Shown here: piece by piece, positions 27,101 through 39,316 of the stretch | Layout: each line of letters begins with the position of its first letter | How positions within the stretch are numbered: the stretch's first letter is position 1 | NCBI RefSeq assembly: GCF_000247815.1 | Contig: NC_021678.1 | Coordinates: forward strand, 7,608,190 to 7,672,189 | Origin: Ficedula albicollis | Lineage: Eukaryota > Chordata > Aves > Passeriformes > Muscicapidae | Reading direction: 5' to 3' | Length of the DNA: 64,000 nt | Notes under the pieces: model-generated | Told to the model about the DNA's origin: nothing | Database searches by the model: none | What the model saw: only the letters and a program-made list of their open reading frames with translations | Position numbers and translations under genes: made by a program

Positions 27101-29415
27101 CTTAGCCAGATGTGACCAAGAGTTGCCCTAAATGCATTTTTTTGTTTAATTGGGCAATACATCTCTTTTGGGGCATGTAAAGTGTGACTGACAAACATCT
27201 GCCGTGAACATGACTGCCTCTGCACTAGAAACAGGCAAATAGATTTGCCCTGCTCCAACAGTCACTGGCAGATGCCAGTTTCCAGTGAAAAGTCTGGAAA
27301 CTTTTCAAACATATTAGTGAATATTTAGAAATGCTTCTGACTTGAGTGCTCTATTTCCTCTTATTTTATTCTCTCAGCGTCCTTTATTAGCACAGTCATT
27401 TACAGGAAAGTTGGGATGCTGCAGGGGTTTTTCTGTTGGTTTTGCCTTTGCTGATGTTATTATTGGTGTCTTTTTTTTTTTTGTTTTAGTATCACTCATC
27501 TTTATTACTTGACTAAAATTTACAGTACCCTGGCTGTGGCATCTTCTTCATCACCACTGCAATGTATGAATTTTTCCAAGAGTTTATTTTCCTTCCCTTT
27601 AAACAGGGCTGTACTGATGTATGTGAGAGATAAAGTAATCTGAGTTTCCATTATAAAGGTGATTTTTAAATTACTTTTTTGGGTAGAGTGGGGTTTCTAG
27701 TGACATTGCTGTCTTTCCCTAGGAGTAGGACACAGGTGTAGCTCTTTGAGGAGGAAGGAGTAGGGCTGGAGGGAGGTAGATTTCTGTGTGGTATTAAACA
27801 AATATTTCCACCTGAGCAGATTTTTTTTATTTTTGTCACAGTTTATTTGTAGTATTTATTTGTTTCCTACTTGTAAGAGAAATGAGAAAAGGAAGCTCTT
27901 GCAAAACATCATCAGTCACAAACCAAACCCACAGCACTCAGAAAGTCAATATTTTCCCAGTTTTTCCACTATTTTTTGTATCTCTTGGCTAAAGGGGGAG
28001 CATGCAGTATTATCCTCAGAAAGGAAGCACAAGGGTTTGTTATGAAGGTCCCTGAGTGACAGTGTCCTGTTCAGTCTGGGGGTGGTGACTGTGACTGCAG
28101 GGGCACTCCCTTGTCCCCCAAAAATGATGCTAACAGTCTACTGACAGCTCATTCCTCCATTGGAGGCTGCTAGATCAGCTGTGGAGTCCCACGGAAATTA
28201 CTGACAGCTCATTCCTCCATTGGAGGCTGCTAGATCGGCTGTGGAGTCCCATGGAAAACCCAAAACTGGATTATTTGGACTAACTAAAGGCCAGATTACT
28301 GGGGACCTCCCCAGAGGGCAGGATTAATTTTGTGCAAACTTAACTTTGATGTTGCTCAGTTCTGAGAGCTCCATTTGTGACTTACTGGACATTCATTTAT
28401 CAAAGTTCTAAACTTTACAGATTTTGATCCTCAAGTTGCTCTCTCGAACTGGAAAGCAGAGATGAGAATTTCCATGGGGCTTGATAAATCTCCCCACAAC
28501 TCACACTTTTTCCTGCAGCTTCTGAAGCCCCAGGGCAGGCCCGGTGTCAGGACCCATTCTGTTGCTTTTTGAAGGTTGTGACACTAAACTGATGAGTGAA
28601 TTTGTAAAGCAGAGCTGACTGAATAAAAAATTCCCATTGTCCACACCAAACGTATTTTTTGATCTTTCTTATGGAGTGATTCAGAATGGTTACTATCAAT
28701 GAGGCCAACATGATGCAAAGCAACTTGAGAAATGGGGTACCTTTTATAAATAGAGCATTTAAGTGAAGCTGCTGTAGTATTGTGCTTTCATTTTTTATTT
28801 GATAATTTGATTTTAAAGCAAACAAATCCTGCATTCAGAGTATAGCTTTCTGTGTGTTGGGTTCACTGTTACCTATGTCCACTTAAATCCCAAACTTGTA
28901 GCATTCCAGTTAACAGCAGGATGCAGTTTTCTGAATTAAATGTTAAGGATTGCTGCAGGTAAATTCAGCAGCCACTACTGCATCAACACAATAGCCACGA
29001 AAATAAGTTTTATTGATCCACACCTAAATAGGTACATAAAATATTTTTGTTTTATAACTAATCCCTGTAGAAAAGGCTAAGATATATTTCTAAATAAAAA
29101 TGTTTCCTGAAAGAGATGAGTATAATTCAATTCTAAAATATTTTGCTTTTGCAGTACTTATAAAACAGCACTAATAAAAATCCCAGAGTAATTGGTCACA
29201 AAGCAACAAGCTGGTTTATTAAATACACACTCTCATAAATAGATAAGCCATAGATCCTGAATGAAATTCTTTCCCAAAAAAGGATCTATGTTCACTGGCA
29301 TTTCCTTCCAGATATCTCCTCTTGCTGGCAGAAAGCAGCCTGTGGCTGGCTTCCACCCTCTCTCCACACTGTGCCAATGGAAGCTGCTTCACTCCTATTC
29401 TGTTGTCACTTGCAG
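24167..29415. other. Gene-free unique sequence
   Basis: No supported exon or transposon. The region 25080-26110 is AT-rich with many homeodomain-like TAATTA/CAATT words and looks like conserved non-coding DNA by texture only; I cannot test conservation here. One small duplication (28141-28257) is listed separately. Confidence 0.5.
28141..28257. repeat. Two-copy tandem duplication, 60-bp unit
   Basis: The unit starts CTGACAGCTCATTCCTCCAT at 28141 and at 28201. Two substitutions separate the copies in the main part (GATCAGCTG against GATCGGCTG, CCACGG against CCATGG). The shared part also contains CCTCCATTGGAGG, a perfect inverted repeat of six bases around a central T. Confidence 0.95.
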
Positions 29416-29533
29416 GACATTTTGTGGTATAAATCAAACATTGCTGCTCCGCATGTAAAACATGCCTGGAATGAAACCAAGCCTGTCTTTCCTGGGGAAG
29501 TGTCAGATGCAGACTGTGCTCAGGATTTCACAG
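29416..29533 (+). CDS. Candidate internal exon, unrecognised
   Basis: A 118-bp segment lies between a good acceptor (pyrimidine-rich TGTTGTCACTTGCAG) and a good donor (TTCACAG followed by GTAACA). It is open in one frame throughout, starting in phase 0 and ending in phase 1, and would encode about 39 residues from DILWYKSN to DCAQDFT. I recognise no family. Its end phase fits the start phase of the two other candidate exons at 38873 and 39708. A chance open segment of this size is quite possible, so this is only a candidate. Confidence 0.2.
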
Positions 29534-30863
29534 GTAACAGAGCAGCTGTGGCAGGCTGGGCTTTGTGTGTGTTGTGGCAGGGAATCCGTCCCTGTCAGGC
29601 ATTTATAGGTTCTGCCGTGGCCATGGTAAGGAGTTTATCTACCCAATTTGTGCTCACAGATATGAGGTCTTCAGGGAGGAAAATGCTGCATTGTGGCTGA
29701 AGCAGCCCTGGCACAGAAGCCTTCCTGCAGTGTGAACTCACACTGTCAGAGCTGAACTACGATTCTGTTTCTGGAGAAGCTGCATAATGCATTAAAATAA
29801 GAGCTGGGAAAGGCTGAGCGAAATTTCGACTATTTCTGACACAAGGGCAAAAAGACAATTACATGAATACTTGTTTGAATCTCTGCAAAAGGTTGATATG
29901 GCAAAATCTTGTTATATGCAGACAATCACGAATGCTTCTGCTGCTATTTTTTAATGGGGTATAGACTCCTGGCAATACCCACATCACCTTTTTAAAAAAA
30001 AGAATAAAATCAGTTTATATACCAAATGTATTCCTTTTTATATTAAAATGTCTTTTGGGATACCATCCTAGGACAAAAACAGTTTCTCTCCTATGCAAAT
30101 TAATTTTGTTCAGCTTGCTTGGATATATACAAAATGAAGATGAAATATCTTTAACCTTTCAGAGTTTTTTTCAGTTGTTAGAACAGAAAAAGAAAACTCT
30201 TTTTTCTTCATCCCTGCAGAGAGTATTTCTTGAATAAACCAGGAAGCCCTTCCATATTTTTACCTAATAATTAAACCACTGATGAATTTTGAACTGGTAT
30301 CAAACATTTCTGCAGTTCTGCTCACTGAGCTCAGTCAAAACTCAGTTTACTTTTGAAAAATAATTTTGATAATAATTTCTAATCCGGCCTAGGTGATTTC
30401 CAAGTAACGGATCTGACACATTTGGAACATTTCTTTTAAGTCCTTGTCCAAAAACCCTGTAACTTGTTTTTCCCATGATCTCTAAATTTCTGCAAATAAC
30501 TTGGATGAACAACAAAACCTGTGAGAAAGTAATGATTTGTTTGGCTTTGGAAGGTAAAACACTCTGTGCTTGTGCAAAATGGGTCCCTACTCCATCTTCC
30601 TGATTTGGTGATTTTATCAACTGGCAATTTCCAGTAACATGAGGAACAAGGGATGCCAGCAGGTCACCTGCATCAGCTAGAAGGAAACACACCTGGAAAA
30701 GTGGGAGAATTAAAAAAGCACAACTGGTTTGAGAAAGTTGCCTGTTTTATCTTTGTCTTTTATTAGTTCTACTGTGGCCCTCAAAGGAAGGAAATGTCAT
30801 CACAACATCCCTTTCCAGAAATCTCAAAATCAGAGAAAGGTAAGGTTTATGGGTGTATTTTTG

Positions 30864-30931
30864 TGCTCACTGCTTATCTCTACACACAGTAGTAATAGGC
30901 ACAGACTGCTCACTGCTTATCTCTACACACA
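30864..30931. repeat. 25-bp direct repeat, 43-bp offset
   Basis: TGCTCACTGCTTATCTCTAC and the following ACACA occur at 30864-30888 and again at 30907-30931 without a mismatch. Confidence 0.9.
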
Positions 30932-33900
30932 AAAAATCTTTTTCAGCTGGAAGAGTCTCTGAAGACTTTCCAGAACAAATATTTAATGTTCCAGTTTTTC
31001 TTTCAATGTCCATGTGAGCATAGAAATCTCACCAAGAGGTTCAAAAACCATGAGGAATTTCCTCTGCAGTTTTGCTCTATATAACTTCTGAATTTGTGCT
31101 TTACAGCTCTGCTCAATCTACAGATACCAGTTTCCTATTAAAAGCTTTTTTTTTGATCAGGATTTGAACAGCAAACCATCAGGCTCTCCACTCCTCTTAC
31201 CCAGCTTACATGTTCTCTTGCATCTTGGCCTCTGGGTCTATCTCATGTTACTTTTGCTCTACTGCAGATGTGTAACAGCTTCTGATTTTGAGACAAGGTC
31301 GAAAAGATACGCTTGCATGTATTTTGTGGTGGAAGAAATAGCAAGAGGGAAAGGAAATTTAATCACCTCTTTCAAGAAGCATGAGAGAAAGAAGTTCCAT
31401 ATACCTCATTGTCTCTTTTAGGTGACCTTATTAATTTTTTTTTGAGGCTAGAAGGCAAGTTAAAAAGAAAATCTGGCCTACTTAAACACGTGCACTGCTT
31501 CAAGGAGAGTTCAAGATATAGTGCAAGGCACAATTAGCATTGGCCCTGGCAGTGGCTGAAAACTGTATGCTTAAAATGAGTCACAGAAAAAAATATAGCA
31601 AGTAGTTGTACTATTACTGTCAAAAATACACTATATTATTAAAAAAAATAGACTTAATTTATTCTAATTAGGTCACCTGTTTTAGAGAGGAGCATGTAAA
31701 ATAGCAGCAAAGCACTGATGAATTTTTGAGCCATATAATACTTTTATTACCACCTGAAGCCCATATTTAACCTCCTGAGTACAGCAATCAGGATAGATGA
31801 TGTAAGAGGGGACTCCTATATTAGTTGTGCCTGAAACATTAATGCCTTCCAGCTTGTTTTTTTCAATACACAAGCAAATAAAAAAAAAAAAGCTATGGTA
31901 GACAACAAGGAATGAGGCGACAAACTAGTGAGAACTGCAGTAAGATATGGGATGCAGCTGATGAAAGTGTGTTCCCAAAGACTGAAAAGAGAATAGATGT
32001 GATTAATGAGCCAGCACTGCAATGGCAATTGTGTTAGTGACAGGAACATGGAGAAAAGTGGAGAAATGGGAGCTTCTGGGGAAGAACCTGAAGGTGGGTA
32101 TCTCAGCTGGCAAAAACCATGGTGGAATAATGGATTTAATTGCAATTTCAGAACTGAAGGACCTGTGCAAATCAGACAACACTTGTAATGGGATGGAAGT
32201 AAGATGGCAAAGCATGGCTGAAATATTCATTCTGGACTGAAACTGTTTAGGGTGAGCATGGTGAAGTAGTTTTCAGGTACAAACTACACTAAAACTGCTA
32301 TCAACTACAAGTTAAGGAGAATTAAAAGAGAGGGATGAAAATAGGTCTGTAAATAAGCATGATTGAGTTGGAAACCCTGCACTAGAGAGCTGAGAAAAGG
32401 ACCTTGAAATGGGGCTGCCCTGGTTGACAGCAGCAGAGCTGGGAGGGCTATTGTGCAAATGGCAGAGAAACTTTCAAGGAGCTGAGGAGGGAATTTCGTG
32501 TTGCAGAAACACCTCAGCTTGTGCAGTGATGGATGTGCCTGGACACAGTCAAGTGCCTCCCTTAGTCATGGCTTAAGAACAACAAATTAAGAGGATTAAG
32601 AAGGATGTTTGAGGATTCTTTGGGATTGCTCTGTTGTTGTAGGGCTGCGTAGCTGAGGCTCTGTGGCATTACTGTTGGGGAAAGGAGGAATGATTAACAA
32701 ACCCAGGGCAGTGCCCACTGTAATAAGGCTCTTGAGCTCAAAATAGCATTGAAAATATGTCAGCTACTCCAAAGCATTTAAATACTAGCAGTGTCCTCAA
32801 GTTACAGGTAGAAAAGTCATCTGGAGTTTATTTTAGGAACAGCAGAAAAAGCCTTCAAGGCAAAGGGCTGTGTGTTCAAAAAGGTTATGAAATCACTGAA
32901 ATGAAATCGGGAATTATGAGTTAAAGTAACACAGAAGAATCTAACCAGAAAGTTAAACTACAGCTTAAAAAGTCAGGACAAGGTGATAATTACTTCATCA
33001 AATTGATCTGGACACCAGAGTGGCTAAAGAAGAGCAAAAACCTTGTTGGTGACATATGTGGAAAAGGAGGCTGTAGATGTTACTCATGGCCCCAGAATAA
33101 AATAAATAAAATAAAATGCTTTCAGCAAGGGAGAGATTATTGACCCTGAGAACAAAACTGGGTAGCTGATGAGATGGAAATGCATTCAAGGTGGAAAAAA
33201 ACCCGGCACAAATCACAACAAAGAAGGCAGGGAATTTCTGCAATGACTTGGTCGTGTGTTAGAAACCAGCTCTGAAGGAGGGCATTGAGCTCAGATTGCG
33301 AGTGAGTGCCAGCATGTCAGGAGTACCCTGGGAGGCTGGGTGTGGACCTGCTGCCGGGTCTAGTTTGAAATAAAAGCATTGTCTCAAAGCACAGAGAGCA
33401 CTCAGCCCTCAGAACACAAGGGTGATGTGCTGGAGCAGTGGGCACCAGACCAAAAACAATAAGCTTGCTGCTGGGTAGCTCAGCCATCCTAAAAGGCAGG
33501 TATGATACCTTAGCCTGATCCAATTGTCTAATACAACAGGGAACTCAGCTCAGAGAGCTCTCTGCTGACTATTTTTCTTTTGTAGCCAATAATGATATTC
33601 ATTGCAGTGTAAGATGCTACTGCTCTGACTTCATTATTCAGTGGCTTAAATGCTTTGACCTAAGTTTCTTGATCCTTGATCCCGTCCTGTCTAAAATGAA
33701 ATCTCTACTCAAAAAACACCTTGAAGCAGCACTTCAGAGCTCTGTGACAACCAATGAGCCTTATCAGGTCAATGAATTAAAGCTGTAGCAGAACTTATTA
33801 TCCAGAGCCTTGCAATCAGTGATACAATGAAAAGTCAGCTTTAGAAAACTTTCTGTGCTTCCAAAAAGACACCCGCAGGATATAAAGTTACTCTAGTTTC

Positions 33901-34195
33901 TCCTAATTTTTGTACACAAGGTAGCAGGAGACAACTGGAAGTGTTTTTCATGTGTCTCTCTATTTATAATGCATTTGCAAAGTCCTAAATTACACAGGCT
34001 GTTGAAAATGTTTATTGAATATGAGAAAACAAAACCATATGATTTGCCTTGGAGCCTAGCCACTGGAGCAGTGGGTTAAATAAATGCAGGTCTCTACGCT
34101 AGCTCATTTCTCTCAATCTGTCACATTTCCCCTGCCACTTGTGGTGGGAGGAGGTCCTTAAAGAAAGGGTATTTGGACAAAACTCTGCTTTTGAA

Positions 34196-34312
34196 TAGGT
34201 CAATCAAAATCAGCACACTTACTGTAGTAGTACAACAGCTTACTTAGGTCAATCAAAATCAGCACACTTACTGTAGTAGTACAGTAAGTACTGTAGTAAG
34301 TACAGTAAGTAC
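34196..34312. repeat. Tandem duplication running into a palindromic AGTAC array
   Basis: A 49-bp unit (TAGGTCAATCAAAATCAGCA...) starts at 34196 and is repeated at 34245. The second copy runs into a self-complementary array of ACTGTAGTA and ACAGTAAGTA words. In it ACTTACTGTA (34266-34275) and TACAGTAAGT (34280-34289) form a perfect 10-bp inverted repeat around the loop GTAG. Further ACTGTAGTAAGTACAGTAAG units can pair with the first arm. Confidence 0.9.
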
Positions 34313-35403
34313 AGCAGCTACTGGGTGAGATTTGGGGTGGAATTTTTTTTTAATAGTATCTTTGGAAGGTGTCTGTTCCTGGTAAGCTTTGTTCTTTATG
34401 TATTCATGCACTTGTTTTTGAAATTGACTGTTTTTAATGTACTCATGCACTAAAGTTGCTGTGCCACAGCTGTGGACCATGCTGTACTGGCATTCAGTAA
34501 CTTTGACTAAATTCATGCATTCAGAAGTGACTATAGCAGGATTATGTGGGTGGCTGGGCTGAAGGGTTCTGCCTTTTCCAAGGAACCAGAGGTGCTGGCT
34601 GCACTCGTTGCTGCACAGCTCACTTAGCCCTTGCTTCTAAGCAGAAATTTGTCCAGCATGCATTGATTCCACACTAAGAATTGTCTGCCTTGTCCTTTCA
34701 GGCAGATTTGGGTCTCCCAACTGGTTCTCCAGAGCTGGTTCAGGAGACCTGAGTCTCCAAGGAACAGTAAATTCTCTAATACTTTTTGTTCTGAAAACTT
34801 CTGTGAGACAACAGCTTCATCAGAAATAAAAACTAATCACAAAGTGCTGTAAATGAGCTGATAAATGACCAGCTGAGTATTCCTATCTAAGTGTTCATTT
34901 GATTGTATAGCACTGTTGATCTCTCAGAAAAGCCACACCTACGGATGACATCAAATGCTCAAGGTGGAATCAGTAGAAGTAGTTTGTGAGCATTTGAGAA
35001 GCACCAAGAAGCAGAACTGTTCCATTGTGCTGTCAGAGGTTAAGTGCCCTGGCAGTGAGTGGCACAGGAATGCAAATCTGTCCACATCTTAAACCAGAGG
35101 GAATATGAAGTATTAAACACAGACTTTTTAATTATCCATCTGTGAAATCTCACAAGCTGCTGTTGATTATTAGCTCTCACACTTACTTGTGGGTGTCCAT
35201 GGGGCTGCTAAATATATGCTGCACTGCTTTATTCGTTTCAGGAAAAGGGAAGCAAAATGGATGGACTAGAAAAAGAGTATAAAGATCCTTTAGGCAATTC
35301 TTTTTCTGCATCCCAGGAGAGAGCTGAGAGCTCATGGGTTCTGATCCAGATCAGCAGGGTGTTGCAAGACAGAAATAATACATTGTGTTTTGAATGAGAA
35401 AAT

Positions 35404-35655
35404 GAACTGTATAACTCAAATTAGAATTCTGCACTGGATCACAACATTTTAAACCTTTTAATTTACATTGGTAAGGTGATCCAGCTCAAGAGATATTTGA
35501 CAACAACAAAAAAATAATCTTTTTGAACTGAGCTGTGTAACTCAAATTAGAATTCTGCACTGGATCACAACATTTTAAACCTTTTAATTTACATTGGTAA
35601 GGTGATGCAGCTCAAGAGACATTTGACAACAACAAAAAAATAACCTTTTTGAACT
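35404..35655. repeat. Two-copy tandem duplication, 126-bp unit
   Basis: The unit contains AACTCAAATTAGAATTCTGC at 35413 and 35539. Substitutions include GATCCAG against GATGCAG, AGATATT against AGACATT and ATAATC against ATAACC, roughly 96-97% identity. It is therefore probably older than the three large duplications and unlikely to be a haplotype artefact. Confidence 0.93.
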
Positions 35656-35956
35656 CACACTTCCTGTTACCTTCTTAATAAACCTCTTTTCTTTTCAAAG
35701 CTGAAATAAATAAAAGATGGGAAAAAATCAATATGTAAACAGGTGGAGAAATTTATTGGCTGAGAGTGTGGGCAGAACTAATTTAGATAAGGCCATGCTT
35801 TTGCAGTAATCCAAGGTTTCAAAATAACCTCCTTTGAAAATGTTTGACCTTGTGAGTAAATCCACAGTTGATGAAGGTGTACCAGAAAAGTTTGCTTCAC
35901 TTCTGGTACTTATTGATTGACTAAAAACATAGGTATTATTAGTTTTAATCAAATTT

Positions 35957-36040
35957 TCTTGGTTTGTTTTTGTTCTGTTTGGTTTTGTTTTGAGTTTTTT
36001 TTGGTTTGTTTCTGGGGGTTATTTTGTTTTTTGGTTTTTT
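35957..36040. repeat. T/G-rich low-complexity patch
   Basis: Nearly pure T and G with TTTTGTTTGGTTTTG-like words, typical of slippage-derived low-complexity DNA in vertebrate introns. No gene is suggested. Confidence 0.8.
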
Positions 36041-36994
36041 AAAATTTCACATTGAAATATTGTAATTGCCTGGAAGATTGCAGAATGTACCTTCTACTCC
36101 TGGCTTCAGAGAGAGCTTTGAGAAGAGTGGAATCTGTTTTTCCATGTGTTTACAAGAAAAACACCATGAAACCATTCATTCTGCTCTCCTCTGGACTCCT
36201 GAAAAGCCTGAGACACCAGAATAAACTACTTCCTCTCTGCCAGCTGTTAGCATGAATGTTCTTCCTGGAACAAGATACCAGTTCTTTGACCAGTTAGAGT
36301 TCTTTGACCTCATTTAGAGGTTTTATTTGGAATTATGTAGAAGAAAGCATTTTTATCCCCATGGTTTCAATTTTATGAAAGTTCAGTAGTGAGGATTTTT
36401 TTTCTTTTGAGACAAACAGTTCATTAAAAGAACTTAGAGTGTGATCCCTTATAAATAATTTTTCCATTTGAAGATAGAGCTTTAGGCAGGGGTCTATTTC
36501 AGCCAAAGGCAGGATCGATACAGCCTTCATAGTGGGACCTAAAGAAGGAATGTGCTAAAACCTGTGCTCGAACCATGTGCTGTAGGACTCTGGCCTTATT
36601 GGGCTCTGTTTGGGCTCACGGTCTCCAACTCTTTACGTCAGCCCAGCCCGTGGGGTGCCCAGCTGAAGCCTGGGCAGATCTGACTTTCCCAACAGATCAG
36701 TCTGCAATCCAATAAACACCGCATTTCCCACTGCTCTGTCAGGGAGGAACAACTGTGGAGGTAAATAAAGGAATTAGTTCAGTGATGGCTCTGAAAAGCT
36801 GTAGGTAATGGAAGCAGCTGGACTCTTGTTCTGTCTCATGTATTCAACAAGTTTGGAATTGCTAAGTCTGCCTCTGATGCTGCAGTTGTGCTGTTCATGC
36901 CTTGCTTGCACCTCCCAACAGCCAGGAGGCAAATGCAACTTTGCCAGATGCATTTCTCAGCAGCCTTGACAAGTGACCAGTGTTCTGCAGGTCC

Positions 36995-36999
36995 CTGCT
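36995..36999. repeat. Target-site duplication CTGCT (left)
   Basis: CTGCT directly precedes the LTR terminus TGTCATGG and is repeated exactly at 38349-38353 after the other terminus. A 5-bp duplication is the size expected for class III (ERVL-type) elements. Confidence 0.8.
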
Positions 37000-38348
37000 T
37001 GTCATGGTTTAACTTGGGTTTGCCAATTTTAATATATTCAATTTTTTTACAGATAGGATTTAGGAGCAAAAACAAGGCAGGCCTAAAACTTAAAAGGGTG
37101 TAAGAAGAAATTTATTAATAACACAGGAAAAAAAAAGATTTAGAATAAGATTTCCAGATCATTCCCTCCTCCTCCTTCTCATCTTCCGCATTTCTTAACA
37201 GCAACATACAGAGTACACTTCAGTCAGTTATCTACTTAAATAATCATTTCAGTTCACTCTAGAGAGAAAAGTTCCTTTTTTTCTGGTTTAGGCATAGGGG
37301 GTGTCTTCACTTTTACAATCTGCATCCGCCTGGGAAAAAAATTGCAAATTGTGGAAATTCCTCCCATCTTCACAGTCTTTCCAGATCTGCATTATGGGTT
37401 ATGCCACATGCACGGGGGTGTTACTTTTAAAGGCAAGCTGCTTAAACACAAAATTCTCTTCATCTCTTTTTCTATTAAATGTCGCTGTCCATATTTTCAG
37501 TCCCAAAACAGAGAGCCTCATTCCCTCGGGGCAAAAGATCTTTTTTTCCAAGCACTTTAACCTCCTCCAAGTATATTTCACAATTTAAAGGAATTTCAGT
37601 GTAGTCACAGTCCCCTCATAGCCCACAAAAAAAAAAAAAAAAAAGGTTTTCAGCTACTTATCAGCGGCATCTCTTCAATTTCTTCCCATCCGGAAACTTT
37701 GCTTTCATTTCACTGACTTCAGTAGACTCCTTGCTTTGTTCCTCTCATTCAGGGGAGCTCAGGAGATCTGCAGTCTTATCCGCGCATTAAAAGGGTTAAA
37801 ATTGCACCCAGAAAGTGAGGGAGCTGGGCCAGGCCATGCTGGCAAAGAACGGGCCAGGGCTTCCCAGGCCGGACAGGCCACGTGGAGGAGGCCGGACCAA
37901 ACTCCAAAGCTCAGCCGCACCTCCCCACGCCGAGCGGTCAGCCGGGGGCTTCTCTCCCTCCTGGCTGCTTCCGAAAACGGCGGCAGAAGCCCGGCCGAGT
38001 CACGGCCACACCGGGGGGACCAGGACCCCAGCAAAAGCCTCTCCCCACCCGGCCACAGGGCTCCCCGGCCGAGCTTCGGCAGCTCCCGCACCCCCCCGGC
38101 CAGGCCGAGCCCGGGGCCGGGCCGCCTCTTACCCCATTCCCCACCGAAGCGGAAGGAGAACGGATTAATTTACCACTGTAAGTTATGACAGCGAATAACT
38201 TTTAATTGGTCGGTTTGTCAACTGCCAAATCAGCCACCGACTGGTCCCTGCAGCTCACGGAGGAAGCTCTACAGGGAAACGGCCCTCCTCTGTTTCCAGC
38301 CTGGGTGCTGCTCCTCTCAGGTGACCCCCCCAGTGCAAAACCAGCACA
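37000..38348 (-). mobile_element. Solo LTR of an ERVL-type endogenous retrovirus
   Basis: A 1349-bp element bounded by TG...CA termini and a perfect 5-bp target-site duplication (CTGCT). Read on the minus strand it begins TGTGCTGGTTTTG and ends AAACCATGACA, which I recall as typical ends of avian ERVL-type LTRs. The minus strand carries AATAAA at 37116-37111, about 115 bp before the LTR end, where a polyadenylation signal belongs. A CpG-rich block at 37780-38160 lies well upstream of it, in the U3 part. No gag, pol or env remains, so this is a solo LTR left by recombination between two LTRs. The open frames inside it (for example 37736-38188) follow from its high GC content and are not genes. 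Family assignment rests on memory of termini and on the duplication size. Confidence 0.82.
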
Positions 38349-38353
38349 CTGCT
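38349..38353. repeat. Target-site duplication CTGCT (right)
   Basis: Exact copy of 36995-36999 directly after the LTR terminus CAGCACA. With the left copy it defines the element boundaries to the base. The absence of mismatch argues against great age, although five bases carry little information. Confidence 0.8.
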
Positions 38354-38480
38354 CTCCGTGGGTGTCCTTACAGCTGAATGAGGGGGAAAAATGGTGAGGA
38401 GATCCATCTCTACACATCCGTACATGGTGCTTGAAGGGGCGGCTCTTACATTGCGGGTGATCTGTGGCTGGTTAGTCCTG

Positions 38481-38538
38481 GACAGGTAGCAGGGTGTTCT
38501 CACTATATAGACAGGTAGTAGGGTGTTCTCACTCTATG
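38481..38538. repeat. Two-copy tandem duplication, 29-bp unit
   Basis: GACAGGTAGCAGGGTGTTCT followed by CACTATATA at 38481 is repeated at 38510 with two substitutions (GTAGCAG against GTAGTAG, CTATATA against CTCTATG). It lies just outside the solo LTR. Confidence 0.92.
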
Positions 38539-38576
38539 TTGCACCAAGTTGGAGACAGCAGGAAGGGGGCTGAATG

Positions 38577-38650
38577 AATAATACAGAATTAGCTAGGTTG
38601 GGAAAGACCTTTGAGATCATCAAGTCCAACCTACTCATGTCTTGGCAAGG
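38577..38650 (-). mobile_element. CR1 LINE 3' fragment
   Basis: ATACAGAATTAGCTAGGTTG, then GGAAAGACCTTTGAGATCAT and CAAGTCCAACC, match the well-known reverse complement of the avian CR1 3' end. In full-length copies this is preceded by ACAGAATCACAGAATGG-type repeats; here that tail is decayed to AATACAGAATTAG. The core at 38594-38632 is clear. How far the fragment extends to the right is uncertain; I see no CR1 similarity beyond about 38650. It is 5'-truncated, as nearly all CR1 copies are, and encodes nothing. Confidence 0.85.
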
Positions 38651-38872
38651 GAGATGCTCAGAATTCCTCATTCCAAGCCGTGTACAGACTCTGTGAACTG
38701 CCATTGTAAACATGGCACAAGGTATTCTAGCTGTGCTCCTAAGCCTTCCAACTCACATGGAATAAAGGGATTGTTCTTGTTGAGCTGATGAAGGAATTTG
38801 TATGAATGCCAGCTGGTGGTTTGGAAGCTTTCAGCAGCTCAACAGGGCCACTCCTTTTCCTTCTGCTTCCAG

Positions 38873-39126
38873 GAGAGGTCAGGGAGTTAACCCGTACAGA
38901 AGATATCCTAATTGCTGCTCATTCTCATGAAACAATTATATCTGACAATCCACCTGTTAACATTTTCTCAGATTGGGGTAAAAAAGCAACAACAACAATA
39001 ACAAAAGTCAATGATTCCACAGAAATTGTTACACCTTTAAGACTCCTTACAGACCCAGGGTATCAGACTTTCAGCATCCCACCCACAAAGACACTTGGCT
39101 TCTGCAAGAAGTATAAGGACAAATAA
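38873..39126 (+). CDS. Candidate 3'-terminal exon, unrecognised
   Basis: A strong acceptor (CTCCTTTTCCTTCTGCTTCC then AG) precedes an open segment of about 84 codons in phase 1. It starts EVRELTRTED and ends FCKKYKDK with a TAA stop at 39124-39126. AATAAA follows at 39311-39316, 185 bp after the stop, as in a last exon with a short 3' UTR. The product would be polar and rich in Thr, Ser and charged residues, more protein-like than most chance frames here. I do not recognise the family. A chance frame, or decay of an old retrocopy, remains possible. Confidence 0.28.
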
Positions 39127-39310
39127 GGCAAGAATGTTACTTTAGTAGGGCTTGCTCCGTAGACCAGCATCTCTAGGATTTTATTATTTATTTGTCTGCA
39201 TGGCTGTGCAAACTTTATGAAACTTTAGCATTTAAAACTCAAGCAAAAATGAGTAATATTTAATTGGTGTATTTTTCTATACCATACTGGGCCTGTCACC
39301 ACGGATTTTA

Positions 39311-39316
39311 AATAAA
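39311..39316 (+). promoter_or_regulatory. Possible polyadenylation signal AATAAA
   Basis: AATAAA lies 185 bp after the stop of the candidate terminal exon. Taken alone it means little, because AATAAA is frequent by chance in AT-rich DNA. It counts only together with the exon candidate. Confidence 0.2.

Larger units (their letters stand above)
29534..36994. other. Gene-free sequence with small duplications
   Basis: No recognised gene. The longest frames (30342-30692 and 31816-32145, minus strand) have no domain or splice pattern. The purine-rich part at 31900-33300 is unusually even in composition and could be an old transposon, but I cannot name it. Small duplications at 30864, 34196 and 35404 and a T/G-rich patch at 35957-36040 are listed separately. 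Confidence 0.5.

Noticed and set aside
31816..32230. Hydrophobic minus-strand frames suggesting a membrane protein
   Set aside because: They result from a purine-rich plus strand, which reads as Phe/Leu/Ser-rich in reverse. No helix pattern or gene context supports a protein.
37736..38188. 150-codon proline/arginine-rich frame and overlapping frames on both strands
   Set aside because: It lies wholly inside the solo LTR, in its CpG-rich block. High GC removes stop codons in several frames at once, as seen here.
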